The position numbers and the translations under genes were made by a program. Shown piece by piece: positions 51,137-60,145 of a stretch of 64,000 nt of DNA. Numbering within the stretch: the first letter of the stretch is position 1; each line of letters begins with the position of its first letter. The notes below the pieces were generated by a model, which saw nothing but the letters and a program-made list of their open reading frames with translations, made no database searches and was not told the origin of the DNA. The stretch is taken from positions 1,364,001 to 1,428,000 of the forward strand of contig NZ_JBFOHP010000002.1 in the NCBI RefSeq assembly GCF_040907265.1. Direction: 5' to 3'. This DNA is from Streptomyces sclerotialus (GTDB lineage: Bacteria; Actinomycetota; Actinomycetes; Streptomycetales; Streptomycetaceae).

Positions 51137-52681
51137 TCAGCGCCGCTTGCTGCCGCGTCCCAGCCGGTCCCGCAGTTCGCGCTTGAGGATCTTGCCGCTG
51201 GCGTTGCGCGGCAGTTCCGGGACGAAGACGATCCGCTTGGGCGTCTTGAAGGCGGGCAGCCGGGTGCGGGCGGCGTCGATCAGCTCCTGCTCCCCCACCT
51301 CGCCCGCGTCCGGTTTCGCGACGACCACCGCCGTGACCGCCTCGATCCACCGGTCGTCCGGCAGGCCGATGACGGCGACCTCGGCGACCTTCGGGTGTTC
51401 GTAGAGCACGTCCTCGACCTGCCGGGAGGCGACCAGCACGCCGCCGGAGTTGATGACGTCCTTCACCCGGTCGACGACCGTGAGGTATCCCTCGGGGTCG
51501 CGTACGGCCAGGTCGCCGGAGCGGAACCAGCCGTCCCTGAAGGCCGCCTCGGTCTCCTCCGGCTTCTCCCAGTACCCCTCGCACAGCTGCGGTGAGCGGT
51601 AGACGACCTCGCCGGGCGTGCCGTCGGGTACGTCGCGGCCCTCCTCGTCGACGACGCGTGCCTCCACGAAGAGCACGGGGCGTCCGCAGGAGTCCATCCG
51701 GCCTTCGTGCTCGTCGGGTCCCAGCACGGTGGCCAGCGGGCCGATCTCGCTCTGGCCGAAGCAGTTGTAGAAGGCGAGTCCCGGCAGGCGGCCGCGGAGC
51801 CGTTCCAGTACGGGTACGGGCATGATCGACGCCCCGTAGTACGCCTTGCGCAGCCCCGTGAGGTCGCGCGCCGCGAAGTCGGGGTGCTGGGAGAGGCCGA
51901 TCCACACCGTGGGCGGCGCGAAGAGGCTGTCCGCACGGCCCGCGCCCACCAGTTCGAAGACGGTGTCGGCGGCGGGCGCGTCCAGAATGGTGTTCTCCGC
52001 GCCCACGGCCAGATAGGGCAGCAGGAAGACGTGCATCTGGGCGGAGTGGTAGAGCGGCAGGGAGTGCAGCGGCCGGTCGTTCTCGGTCAGGTCCAGGGCC
52101 GTGATGGCGCTGACGTACTCGTGCACGAGGGCGCGGTGGGTCATCATCGCGCCCTTGGGGAGCGCGGTGGTGCCCGAGGTGTAGAGCAGCTGGACGAGGG
52201 ACTCCCCGTCGACGTCCCCGAGCGGTGGGAGTGCGGCCAGCGCTGCGGGGTCCGTACGCAGCCGGTCCAGTCGGGCGAGCAGTCCGTCGCCGGCGTCGCG
52301 CAGTGGCAGGGCGGTGGCGCCGGCGGGGAGTTCGTGGGCGAGGTCGGGGTCGGTGAGGACCAGGGAGCTGCCGGACTGTTCGACGATGTACCGGAGGTCG
52401 TCGCCCGTGAGGTGGTGGTTGACGGGGACGTGGACGAGGCCGGCGCGGGCGCAGGCGAGGAAGCCGATCAGGTAGGCGTCGGAGTTGTGCCCGTACGAGC
52501 CGACCCGGTCGCCGGGGCGCAGTCCCTCGCCGAGGAGCAGCCGGGCCGCGGCGGTGACCGCCTCGTCCAGTTCCCGGTAGGTCCAGGAGCGTTCGGCGTA
52601 CCGCACCGCCGTCCGCTCCGGTACCCGCCGGGCGCTCCGCCGCAGCATTCCGTCGACCGTACTGCTCCGCACTCCAGCCAT
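51137..52681 (-). CDS. Acyl-CoA synthetase (AMP-dependent, fatty acid or related acid)
   Basis: 514-residue adenylate-forming ligase. Signatures: P-loop SLVQLLYTSGTTALPKGAMM (about 175-194), YNCFGQSEIGPLATVL (A5-like), and RSGDLAVRDPEGYLTVVDRV followed by KDVINSGGVLVASRQVEDVL; the C-terminal catalytic Lys lies in NASGKILKRELRDRL. It is intact, unlike the two similar genes nearby. ATG at 52679-52681. It is followed 179 bp later by the VOC gene; no acyl-CoA dehydrogenase is adjacent in intact form. Acid substrate unknown. Confidence 0.9.
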   Translation of the reverse strand: MAGVRSSTVDGMLRRSARRVPERTAVRYAERSWTYRELDEAVTAAARLLLGEGLRPGDRVGSYGHNSDAYLIGFLACARAGLVHVPVNHHLTGDDLRYIVEQSGSSLVLTDPDLAHELPAGATALPLRDAGDGLLARLDRLRTDPAALAALPPLGDVDGESLVQLLYTSGTTALPKGAMMTHRALVHEYVSAITALDLTENDRPLHSLPLYHSAQMHVFLLPYLAVGAENTILDAPAADTVFELVGAGRADSLFAPPTVWIGLSQHPDFAARDLTGLRKAYYGASIMPVPVLERLRGRLPGLAFYNCFGQSEIGPLATVLGPDEHEGRMDSCGRPVLFVEARVVDEEGRDVPDGTPGEVVYRSPQLCEGYWEKPEETEAAFRDGWFRSGDLAVRDPEGYLTVVDRVKDVINSGGVLVASRQVEDVLYEHPKVAEVAVIGLPDDRWIEAVTAVVVAKPDAGEVGEQELIDAARTRLPAFKTPKRIVFVPELPRNASGKILKRELRDRLGRGSKRR

Positions 52682-52774
52682 GGCGCGATCCTGTGCCCGG
52701 CCTCCGCCCGGGTCAAGGGAGACGGCACCGGAACGGCGCGGCGGCCTCCGGGGCACCGGCCGCCGCGCCGCGTC

Positions 52775-53659
52775 TCAGACCGCGCGTGCGCGGCCCTCCC
52801 AGTACGGTGCGCGCAGCCGCCTCTTGTAGAGCTTGCCGTTGGGGTGGCGTGGCATGGTGACGATGAAGCCGACGCTCTTGGGGCGTTTGTATCCGGCCGG
52901 CCGGGTGGCGCAGTGGGCCAGTATCTCGGCGGCCGGTTCTTCGCCCGGTGTGCGGCCCTCCCTCTTGCAGTGTCCAGCGGTCCATCAGGACGAGCCGGTG
53001 GCCGATGTGCAGGGAGGCTCCCGAGAACTGCAGGACGGCGGTGTGGCAGAGCGGCGAGCACACGAGGTGCACGTTGTCGTCGAAGGGCCTGATGCCGAAG
53101 ATGCCGAGGAAGCCGCCGAGGTGGGTCTCCTCGGGGGGCTTGCCGGGCAGTGGGCGGCGGATGCCTCGTGGGCGTCCGGTGGTGCCCGAGGTGTAGTTCA
53201 TGGCCCAGCCGAGTGCGCGGCCGTCAGGCGGCGTCTCCGGCTGCCCGTCGAGGAGTTCCGCGTACGGGCGGAAACCGTCGGCCGTACCGGCCGCGTAGCG
53301 GCGTTCAGCGGGCAGTCCGGCTTCGTCGGCGGCGGCGCGGGCCGCGGCACCGAACCGCTCGTGCGCGATCAGTACCTCGGCACCGGAGTCGGCGACGGTC
53401 CAGGCGATCTCCGGGCCGACGAGGTGGTGGTTGACGGGCACGAGGTAGAACCCGGCCTGGGCGGCGGCGAGGTAGGCGGTGAAGAACTCCACTCCGTTGG
53501 GCAGCACGACGGCGAACGCGTCGCCGCGGCGCAGCCCGGCGGCGCGCAGCCCGTGGACGAGGCGGTGGCCCGGCTGATCGCCGCGGCCACGGCGGGGAAC
53601 GGCGTGCACCCGGAGACGGCGTGTTCGACACCCAGCGTGCTGCTCAGCTCCGTCTGCAT
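52775..53659 (-). pseudogene. Second AMP-dependent ligase, frameshifted and deleted
   Basis: Broken acyl-CoA synthetase reading leftward. The N-terminus MQTELSSTLGVEHAVSGCTP runs into a deletion/frameshift near 53580, after which another frame gives RRGDAFAVVLPNGVEFFTAY, SGTTGRPRGIRRPLPGKPPE and SLHIGHRLVLMDRWTLQ. Then about 170 codons of the middle are missing, and the C-terminal GYKRPKSVGFIVTMPRHPNG-type segment appears in yet another frame, ending with a stop at 52775. Length is about 885 bp against about 1,500 for an intact gene. It lies 93 bp upstream of the intact synthetase on the same strand. Confidence 0.85.
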
Positions 53660-53747
53660 GCGCGCGGGATGCCGCAGCCCACCGCACGAAGGAAGAGTTT
53701 TCCCGACGCCACGTCAGTTTTGTTGTGGCCGGGGCAGGGTCCCTCGC

Positions 53748-54488
53748 ATGACTTCCCTGACTCCCGTTCCTGTCTGCGGGCCCGAAGGCCCGCTGCGCGC
53801 CGCGGACGGCCCGCTGCGGCCCGCGCCGGTCCGCGCCGCGCTCTTCGACTTCTCGGGCACGCTCTTCCAGATCGCCCCCTACGCGGACCGCATCCGGGCC
53901 GCCCTGGGCCAGGCCGTGAGCGAGACCGCGATGGACGCCCTGCTGACCGGGCTGGAGGCCGGGCTGGCGCACCCCGCGGTCGTGGCGGCCCAGCGGGGCC
54001 GGGACGTCTCCGCCGCGGCCCACCGGCACGCCTTCACGACCTGGTACGCGTCCGTCCCGGCCCTCGCGCCGGTCGCGGAGGCGCTGTACGAGCAGCTGCG
54101 CTCCCCGGAGCACTGGCGCCCGTACGCGGACGCCGCGGAGACCCTGGAGGCCCTCACGCAGCAGGGCATACCTCTCGGCGTGGTCAGCGACGTCGGCTGG
54201 GACCTGCGCCCGACCTTCGCCCGCCACGGGCTGGACCGGTACTTCTCCGTGTGGGTGCATTCGTACGAGCACGGCACGGAGAAGCCCGACCCGGCGCTGT
54301 TCGGTTACGCCTGCCGACAGCTGGCCGTGGAGCCCGCCGAGACGCTGATGGTCGGGGACCACCCGGCCAAGGACGGCGGCGCGGCGGGCAGCGGCCTGCG
54401 GTCGTACGTGCTCCCGGCGGGGGCGGCGCCGGGAGCGGTCCGCGGCCTGGACGCGGTGCTGGGCCTGGCCCTCGCGTCCCGTCGTTGA
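53748..54488 (+). CDS. HAD-superfamily hydrolase-like protein with a DxS motif
   Basis: 246 residues. HAD landmarks: motif I AALFDFSGTLFQIAP (nucleophile Asp34), motif II VVSDVGWD, motif III Lys in HGTEKPDPALFGYACRQLAV, motif IV LMVGDHPAKDGGAAGSGLRS. In motif I the usual second Asp (DxD) is Ser (DFS), so the general acid/base of ordinary phosphatases is missing. Some HAD enzymes that are not classic phosphatases (for example phosphonoacetaldehyde hydrolase, DWAGT) also lack it. The first 28 residues are loose and may be trimmed. It is convergent with the flavoprotein gene (14 bp apart). Confidence 0.82.
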   Translation: MTSLTPVPVCGPEGPLRAADGPLRPAPVRAALFDFSGTLFQIAPYADRIRAALGQAVSETAMDALLTGLEAGLAHPAVVAAQRGRDVSAAAHRHAFTTWYASVPALAPVAEALYEQLRSPEHWRPYADAAETLEALTQQGIPLGVVSDVGWDLRPTFARHGLDRYFSVWVHSYEHGTEKPDPALFGYACRQLAVEPAETLMVGDHPAKDGGAAGSGLRSYVLPAGAAPGAVRGLDAVLGLALASRR

Positions 54489-54502
54489 CCTCCCTGCCGC
54501 GT

Positions 54503-56056
54503 TCAGCTCTCCAGGGCCGCCATCGCCGCGTTGTGTCCCGGGATGCCGCTGACGCCGCCGCCTCGCGGCGCGCCCGCGCCGCACAGGAGGACGTTCGGGT
54601 GCGCGGTGGCCACCCCCCAGCGGGCGGCGGGGCTGTCGTCCTCGTGGCCGTCCGCGTACGGGAACGACAGGTCACCGTGGAAGATGTTGCCGCCCGGGAG
54701 GCGGAGGTCGCGTTCCAGGTCGAGCGGGGTCTTCGCCTCGATGCACGGACGGCCGTCGGCATCGTGGGCCAGGCAGTCGGCCAGCGGCTCGGCGAGGTGC
54801 GCGTCGAGCTGTTCGACGGTGGCCCGGAGGAGACGTTCCCGCGCCGTGTCGTTGTCGGCCGCGAACAGGCGCGCCGGGGTGTGCAGCCCGAAGAGGGTGA
54901 GCGTCTGGTAGCCCTGGCGTACGAGGTCGGGGGCGAGGACGGACGGGTCGGTGAGCGAGTGGCAGTAGATCTCGCTGGGCGGCGCCGCGGGGAGTTGACC
55001 GGCCGCGGCCTGCTGGTAGGCCGTCTCCAGCTGCTCGTACCCCTCCGCGACGTGGAAGGTGCCGGAGAACGCCTCGCGCGGGTCGACGCTCTCGTCCCGG
55101 AGGCGCGGCAGGCGCGTCAGCAGCATGTTGACCTTGAGCTGGGCGCCTTCGGCCGGCTCCGGCGGCTGCTCTCCGAGGAGCCCGGCCAGCGCCTCGGGGG
55201 AGGCGTTCACCAGCACCTGACGGGCGGCGAACGTGCCCTGTTCGCACGTCACTTCGGCCGTCTTGCCGTCCGTGGCCAGCCGTGTCACCTCGTGGCCGGT
55301 GGCGATCTCGGCGCCGGCCTGCCGGGCGGCGCGGGCCAGCGCGTCGGTGAGCGCGCCCATGCCGCCGAGCGGTACGTCCCAGTCGCCGGTGCCGCCGCCG
55401 ATGACGTGGTACAGGAAGCAGCGGTTCTGGCGCAGCGTCTCGTCGTGCGCGGCGGCGAAGGTGCCGATCAGGCCGTCGGTGAGGACGACGCCGCGTACGA
55501 GGTCGTCGGCGAACGTCTTCTCGATGGTCTCGCCGATCGGCCGTTCGAACAGCGCCTGCCAGGCGTCCTCGTCGTCGATGCGGGCGCGCAGCTCCGCCCG
55601 GGTGGGCAGCGGCTCGGTGAGGGTGGGGAAGACCCGCTCGGCGACCCGCGCCGTCGCCCCGTAGAAGCGCTCCCAGGCCTCGTACTCACGGTCCGAGCCG
55701 GTCAGCACTTTGAAGGCGGCACGGGTACGGGCGGTATCCCCGCCCACGAGGAGCCCGGTGGGCCGCCCTTCACGGTCGGTGGGCGTGTACGAGGAGACGG
55801 TGCGCTTCCGGACGGCGAAGCGCAGCCCGAGATCCTGGACGATCTTCGGGGGCAGCAGGCTGACGAGGTAGGAGTAGCGCGAGAGCCGGGCGTCGATCCC
55901 GGCGAAGGCCCTGGTGGAGACGGCTGCGCCACCGGTGTGGCCGAGCCGTTCCAGTACGAGCACGCTGCGCCCGGCGCGGGCGAGATAGGCGGCGGCGACG
56001 AGGCCGTTGTGCCCGCCGCCGACAATGATCACGTCGTAGGACGTCCGTTCCGGCAT
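54503..56056 (-). CDS. Phytoene-desaturase-like FAD/NAD(P) oxidoreductase
   Basis: 517-residue flavoprotein of the amine oxidase/carotenoid desaturase family. N-terminal FAD Rossmann motif: YDVIIVGGGHNGLVAAAYLA, then VLVLERLGHTGGAAVS. The C-terminal FAD motif appears in NVLLCGAGAPRGGGVSGIPG. Internal IGTFAAAHDETLRQNRCFLY and VIGGGTGDWDVPLGGMGALT fit the PDS/CrtI-like branch often called pyridine nucleotide-disulfide or phytoene dehydrogenase. No carotenoid gene is nearby, so carotenoid synthesis is unlikely. Start is ATG at 56054-56056; a longer frame is unsupported. Confidence 0.85.
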   Translation of the reverse strand: MPERTSYDVIIVGGGHNGLVAAAYLARAGRSVLVLERLGHTGGAAVSTRAFAGIDARLSRYSYLVSLLPPKIVQDLGLRFAVRKRTVSSYTPTDREGRPTGLLVGGDTARTRAAFKVLTGSDREYEAWERFYGATARVAERVFPTLTEPLPTRAELRARIDDEDAWQALFERPIGETIEKTFADDLVRGVVLTDGLIGTFAAAHDETLRQNRCFLYHVIGGGTGDWDVPLGGMGALTDALARAARQAGAEIATGHEVTRLATDGKTAEVTCEQGTFAARQVLVNASPEALAGLLGEQPPEPAEGAQLKVNMLLTRLPRLRDESVDPREAFSGTFHVAEGYEQLETAYQQAAAGQLPAAPPSEIYCHSLTDPSVLAPDLVRQGYQTLTLFGLHTPARLFAADNDTARERLLRATVEQLDAHLAEPLADCLAHDADGRPCIEAKTPLDLERDLRLPGGNIFHGDLSFPYADGHEDDSPAARWGVATAHPNVLLCGAGAPRGGGVSGIPGHNAAMAALES

Positions 56057-56241
56057 GCCTCTTGGTAGCACGGAGCGATCACTACCGGCCAGAGGTCTGC
56101 CTCCCTCCGGTCGGACGCGTCCTGCAGCGCTCCGTTCCGACCGTCTCCGGACACCCGGCAGGCGCCCGTACGTCACCCGCCGGGCACTCGCACCGCGCGA
56201 ACCGGACCTCCTTGCCGTCGTAGTCCCCGCGCCCGTGCGCC

Positions 56242-58428
56242 TCAGTGCGCGTGCGGCCCCCGGCGCTGCCGCAGAGCCGCCACCCGGCGGTACAGGCCGA
56301 CCGCCTCGGCCGCACGGCCGAGCTGTTCCAGACAGTGCGCCTCGTCGGTACGGCTGGCCAGCGCGTCGGGGTGGTCGGGCCCGAACACCCGCTCCCGCGC
56401 CTCCGCGACCTGCCGGTAGACGGACAGCGCCTCGCTCCAGCGAGCCAGCCAGCCCAGCCCCACGGCGATCTCACGGCGGCTGACGAGCGTGTCCGGGTGG
56501 TCCGGGCCGAGCACCTTCTCGCGCAGCGCGCACACCTCGCGCGCCTCGGCCAGCGCGTCCTCCCAGCGCCCGAGCCGCCCGAGGTTGACACCGAGGCCGT
56601 GCCGGGCGCGCAGCGTCTCGGGGTCCTCCGCCCCCTGCGCCTCCGTGCGGGCCGCCACCAGCTCCCGGTAGAGCTGCAGGGCCTCCGCACTGCGGCCCAG
56701 CCGGCCGAGGCTTATCCCGACCTCGTACGTCGCGGCGAGCGTATCGGGGTGCTCCGGGCCGAGCGCCTGGGCGCGCGCCGCGGCCACCTCTTTGTACATG
56801 CGCAGCGCTTCGGGCCAGCGGCCCAGCCGGCCGAGGGTGTACGCGACCTCGTGACGCGTGACAAGGGTGTCGGGGTGGTGCTCGCCGAGCACCCGGGCGC
56901 GCGCGGCGGCGACCTCGCGCGCCATCTCGTAGGAGTCCTCCAGGCGGCCCAGCCGGCCGAGGTTGTAGGCGAGGTTGTGGCGGCAGCGCAGCGTGTCGGG
57001 GTGGTCGGCGCCCATCGTGCGGTCCCGCGCCGCGGCGACGGAGGTGTACACCTGATGCGCTTCGAAGTGGCGCCCGAGGCGGCCGAGTACGTACGCCGTC
57101 TCCTGGCGGGCGGCGAGCGTGTCGGCGTGCTCGGCGCCGAGCGTCCGCTCGCGGCCGGCGGCCACCGTCTCGTACTCGCGCAGCGCGTCGGCGAACCGGC
57201 CCGAGCGCGCCAGGGTGAAGGCCACCTCGAAGCGGCTGGCGAGGGTGTCGGCGTGGTCGGGTCCGAGAACGTGCTCCCGTTCGGCGGCGACCGCGCGGTG
57301 CACCTCGCCCGCCTCCTCCCAGCGTCCGAGCCGGCCCAGGCTCAGCCCGGCGTTGTGCCGTCCGGCGAGGGCCGCGAGCGTCGCGGGCGAGGGGGTGGGG
57401 CGCTCCAGGGCGGGCGGGGTGCTGTCGGGCCGGTGGGCCTCGAAGCCGATGGTCCAGGAGCCGGTCAGTTCGCCGACGGTGCCGCGGGCCGGTGTGCGGA
57501 GCGTACGGGCCGAGCGCGCGCCGGCTCCGAGACGCGTGCCGGCGGTCCAGGCGGGCAGCCCGGTGGCGGCCTGCTGCGGGGCGCGGGCGGTGGCGAGGCG
57601 CTTGCCCAGTTCCGCGGCGTCACGCGGGCGGTCGTCGGGGTCCTTGGCGAGCAGGTCGAGGACGATGCGCTCATAGGGCTCGGGGAGGTCCGGGCGGCGC
57701 TTGCGGAGCGGCTGGGGTGCGGTGTCGCGGTGGCCGACGAGCACCGCCCAGGCGTCGTCGAACTCGAACGGCGGCACGCCCGTGGCCAGTTCGTACAGCA
57801 CGCAGCCCAGGGAGTACAGGTCGCTGCGGTGGTCGATGGTGCCGCCCGCGATCTGTTCGGGCGACATGTAGTGCGGCGTACCCATGGCGACGCCGGTGCC
57901 GGTGAGCCGGGCGGTGAAGCCGATGTCGTGGCCGAGCCGGGCGATGCCGAAGTCGCAGATCTTCACCGTACCGTCCGCTATCCGGACGATGTTCGCCGGC
58001 TTCAGGTCCCGGTGCACGACCGCCTGCTCGTGCGTGTACGCGAGCGCCGCCGACACCTGGTCGGCGATGTCGACGAAGTCCGGTACGGGCAGCGGGTCCC
58101 GGCGGTTGTCCTCCAGAAGCTGGCTGAGATTACGCCCGTCCAGCAGCTCCATGACGATGTACAGAATGCCGTCGTCCTCGCCGAAGTCGTGCACGACGGT
58201 GATGCCGCGGTGCTGCAGGCCCGCTGCCACCCGCGCCTCGCGGCGGAACCGCTCGCGCAGCACGCGCATGAACGACGGGTCCTGCTGCTGCCCCAGCGGC
58301 TTGAGGCACTTGACCGCGACCCGGCGGCCCAGGGACTCGTCCCGGGCCCGCCACACCTCCCCCATGCCCCCGCGTCCGATCAGATCGATCAGCCGGTAAC
58401 GGCCGTGGATCAGCCTGCTCTCCCCCAT
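56242..58428 (-). CDS. Serine/threonine protein kinase with C-terminal TPR array
   Basis: 728 residues. Kinase domain 1-280: glycine loop GRGGMGEVW (18-26), Lys40 in VAVKCLK, HRD (139-141), DFG (159-161), GTPHYMSPEQ. After a linker (about 280-350) come nine tetratricopeptide-like units of 42 residues, each ending in a hinge such as LGPDHPDTL; the first reads AGLSLGRLGRWEEAGEVHRA. There is no membrane segment, so unlike PknB-type receptors this is a soluble kinase. TPR units of this kinesin-light-chain type bind partner proteins. Operon partners are not evident. Confidence 0.9.
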   Translation of the reverse strand: MGESRLIHGRYRLIDLIGRGGMGEVWRARDESLGRRVAVKCLKPLGQQQDPSFMRVLRERFRREARVAAGLQHRGITVVHDFGEDDGILYIVMELLDGRNLSQLLEDNRRDPLPVPDFVDIADQVSAALAYTHEQAVVHRDLKPANIVRIADGTVKICDFGIARLGHDIGFTARLTGTGVAMGTPHYMSPEQIAGGTIDHRSDLYSLGCVLYELATGVPPFEFDDAWAVLVGHRDTAPQPLRKRRPDLPEPYERIVLDLLAKDPDDRPRDAAELGKRLATARAPQQAATGLPAWTAGTRLGAGARSARTLRTPARGTVGELTGSWTIGFEAHRPDSTPPALERPTPSPATLAALAGRHNAGLSLGRLGRWEEAGEVHRAVAAEREHVLGPDHADTLASRFEVAFTLARSGRFADALREYETVAAGRERTLGAEHADTLAARQETAYVLGRLGRHFEAHQVYTSVAAARDRTMGADHPDTLRCRHNLAYNLGRLGRLEDSYEMAREVAAARARVLGEHHPDTLVTRHEVAYTLGRLGRWPEALRMYKEVAAARAQALGPEHPDTLAATYEVGISLGRLGRSAEALQLYRELVAARTEAQGAEDPETLRARHGLGVNLGRLGRWEDALAEAREVCALREKVLGPDHPDTLVSRREIAVGLGWLARWSEALSVYRQVAEARERVFGPDHPDALASRTDEAHCLEQLGRAAEAVGLYRRVAALRQRRGPHAH

Positions 58429-58455
58429 CGCCTGCCGCCGCCCCCGTCCCCGTTG

Positions 58456-58687
58456 TCAGCCCCGTGGCTCCCCCTGAGCACCGTGAGCCCTCAGTATGGC
58501 GGCCGGGCGGCACGGCTTGTAGGCCGACGGGCGGGTGCCGGGTCCGAGTCCGGCCACCGCGCGGAGGACGTGTTCCGGCAGCGGCACCGGACTGCCGTAC
58601 AGCTCGTGCGCATACGAGGGGAGCACCTCGTACGCCATGGAGGCCACCTGCTGCCACAGCAGCGCGCATACGGGATCATCTGCGCAC
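58456..58687 (-). pseudogene. Unidentified gene fragment
   Basis: Short frame with a protein-like stretch ALLWQQVASMAYEVLPSYAH followed by ELYGSPVPLPEHVLRAVAGL, ending at a stop at 58456-58458. It has no start codon of its own and runs 5' into the acyl-CoA dehydrogenase remnant in another frame. It looks like the C-terminal end of a gene whose body is lost. I cannot name the family. Confidence 0.4.
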
Positions 58688-58780
58688 GCGGGGCGTCCCC
58701 GGACCGACCCACGAGATGATCTCCCGCTGGATCTCGTTGTTGCCGCCGCCGAAGGTGAAGATGACGGCGGAGGCGTCCTG
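58676..58780 (-). pseudogene. Acyl-CoA dehydrogenase C-terminal remnant
   Basis: About 34 codons, QDASAVIFTFGGGNNEIQRE followed by IISWVGPGTPRVRR and a stop. The motif FTFGGGNNEIQR is the well-known C-terminal segment of acyl-CoA dehydrogenases. The rest of the gene is absent; the upstream 140 bp to the antiporter start shows no further homology. Its neighbour in a different frame may be a second truncated gene, so this is a small graveyard. Confidence 0.6.
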
Positions 58781-58930
58781 GGGGCTGAGGGCGGAGCGCC
58801 GGCGCCTCCCTGGCCCGGTCCTGCGGTCCGTGGGGTCGCCCGCACGGCAGAACGTGTTCCAGTGATACGGAAGGGGCAGGCGCGCGCTCTTCCGCGCGCA
58901 GGCCGCCGGGTGATCTGAGAGGGTCGAGCC

Positions 58931-60031
58931 ATGCTGCGTACCGTCCGGGCGGTCGCCGGCGACTGGACCGCCGCCCTTCCCGTACTCGCCGTCGTCCTGC
59001 TCGCGTTCACCTGGGGCCGTGCACTGCCCGGACCGGTCGTCGCCCTCGTGGCGTGCTTCCTGGCCGGTGCCGTACTGGCCGCGGTGCACCACGCCGAGGT
59101 GGTGGCCCACCGGGTGGGTGAGCCGTTCGGGTCCCTGGTGCTCGCGGTGGCGGTGACCACCATCGAAGTGGCACTGATCGTCACGCTGATGACCGACGGC
59201 GGCGACAAGGCCGCCTCGCTCGCCCGGGACACCGTCTTCGCCGCCGTGATGATCACCTGCAACGGCATCGTCGGGCTGTGCCTGCTGGTGGGCGCGGTGC
59301 GCAGGCGGGTCGCGGTGTTCAACCCGGAGGGCACCGGGGCGGCGTTCGCGACGGTGGCCACGCTGGCCGGGCTCAGCCTCGTCCTGCCCACGTTCACCAC
59401 GAGCAAGCCGGGCCCGGAGTTCGCCCCGGCCCAGCTGGTGTTCGCCGCGTTCGCGGCCGTCGTGCTCTACGGGCTCTTCGTGGCCACCCAGACCCTGCGG
59501 CACCGGGACTACTTCCTCCCCGTCACCTCCTCGGGCAAGGTGATCGACGAGGACGACCACGCCGATCCGCCCACCCGGCGGGTGGCCCTGACCAGCCTGG
59601 GGCTGCTGGCCCTGGCGCTGGTGGGCGTGGTGGGGCTGGCCAAGGCGGCCTCGCCCACGATCGAGGCCGGGGTGCAGGCCGCCGGCCTGCCGTCCTCCGT
59701 GGTCGGCGTGGTGATCGCGCTGCTGGTCCTGCTGCCGGAGACCATCGCTGCGGTACGGGCGGCCGCCCGTGACCGGGTGCAGACCAGCCTGAACCTCGGG
59801 CTCGGCTCCGCCATGGCGAGCATCGGGCTGACCATCCCCGCCGTCGCCGTGGCCTCCATCTGGCTGAGCGGCCCGCTCGTCCTCGGGCTCGGCGCGACCC
59901 ACATGGTGCTGCTGGCCCTCACGGTGGTCGTCGGCACCCTGACGGTCATCCCGGGACGCGCCACGCCCCTCCAGGGCGGCGTCCACCTCGCCCTGCTGGC
60001 CGCGTACCTGGTCCTGGCCGTCAGCCCCTGA
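58931..60031 (+). CDS. chaA: Calcium/proton antiporter
   Basis: 366-residue membrane protein of the Ca2+:cation antiporter family, with about eleven hydrophobic segments. Two conserved acidic repeat motifs are seen: FGSLVLAVAVTTIEVALIVT in the first half and LLVLLPETIAAVRAAARDRV in the second. An acidic cytoplasmic loop (DEDDHADPP) separates them. ChaA expels Ca2+ or Na+/K+ for protons. It stands alone; the downstream zinc-ribbon gene is convergent. Confidence 0.9.
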   Translation: MLRTVRAVAGDWTAALPVLAVVLLAFTWGRALPGPVVALVACFLAGAVLAAVHHAEVVAHRVGEPFGSLVLAVAVTTIEVALIVTLMTDGGDKAASLARDTVFAAVMITCNGIVGLCLLVGAVRRRVAVFNPEGTGAAFATVATLAGLSLVLPTFTTSKPGPEFAPAQLVFAAFAAVVLYGLFVATQTLRHRDYFLPVTSSGKVIDEDDHADPPTRRVALTSLGLLALALVGVVGLAKAASPTIEAGVQAAGLPSSVVGVVIALLVLLPETIAAVRAAARDRVQTSLNLGLGSAMASIGLTIPAVAVASIWLSGPLVLGLGATHMVLLALTVVVGTLTVIPGRATPLQGGVHLALLAAYLVLAVSP

Positions 60032-60145
60032 GAGAGCCTCCGCGGAGCGGAGCAGGACCCTGTGAGACGCCGCAGCGGTCCTCCGGACGGACGTCGGAGC
60101 ATGAGGGCGGACTCACCGACGCGCCTCGGGACGAGCCCACGGCCG

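Noticed and set aside
54503..56056. Carotenoid biosynthesis gene
   Set aside because: It has the desaturase fold, but no phytoene synthase or cyclase lies near, and the family contains many non-carotenoid oxidoreductases.
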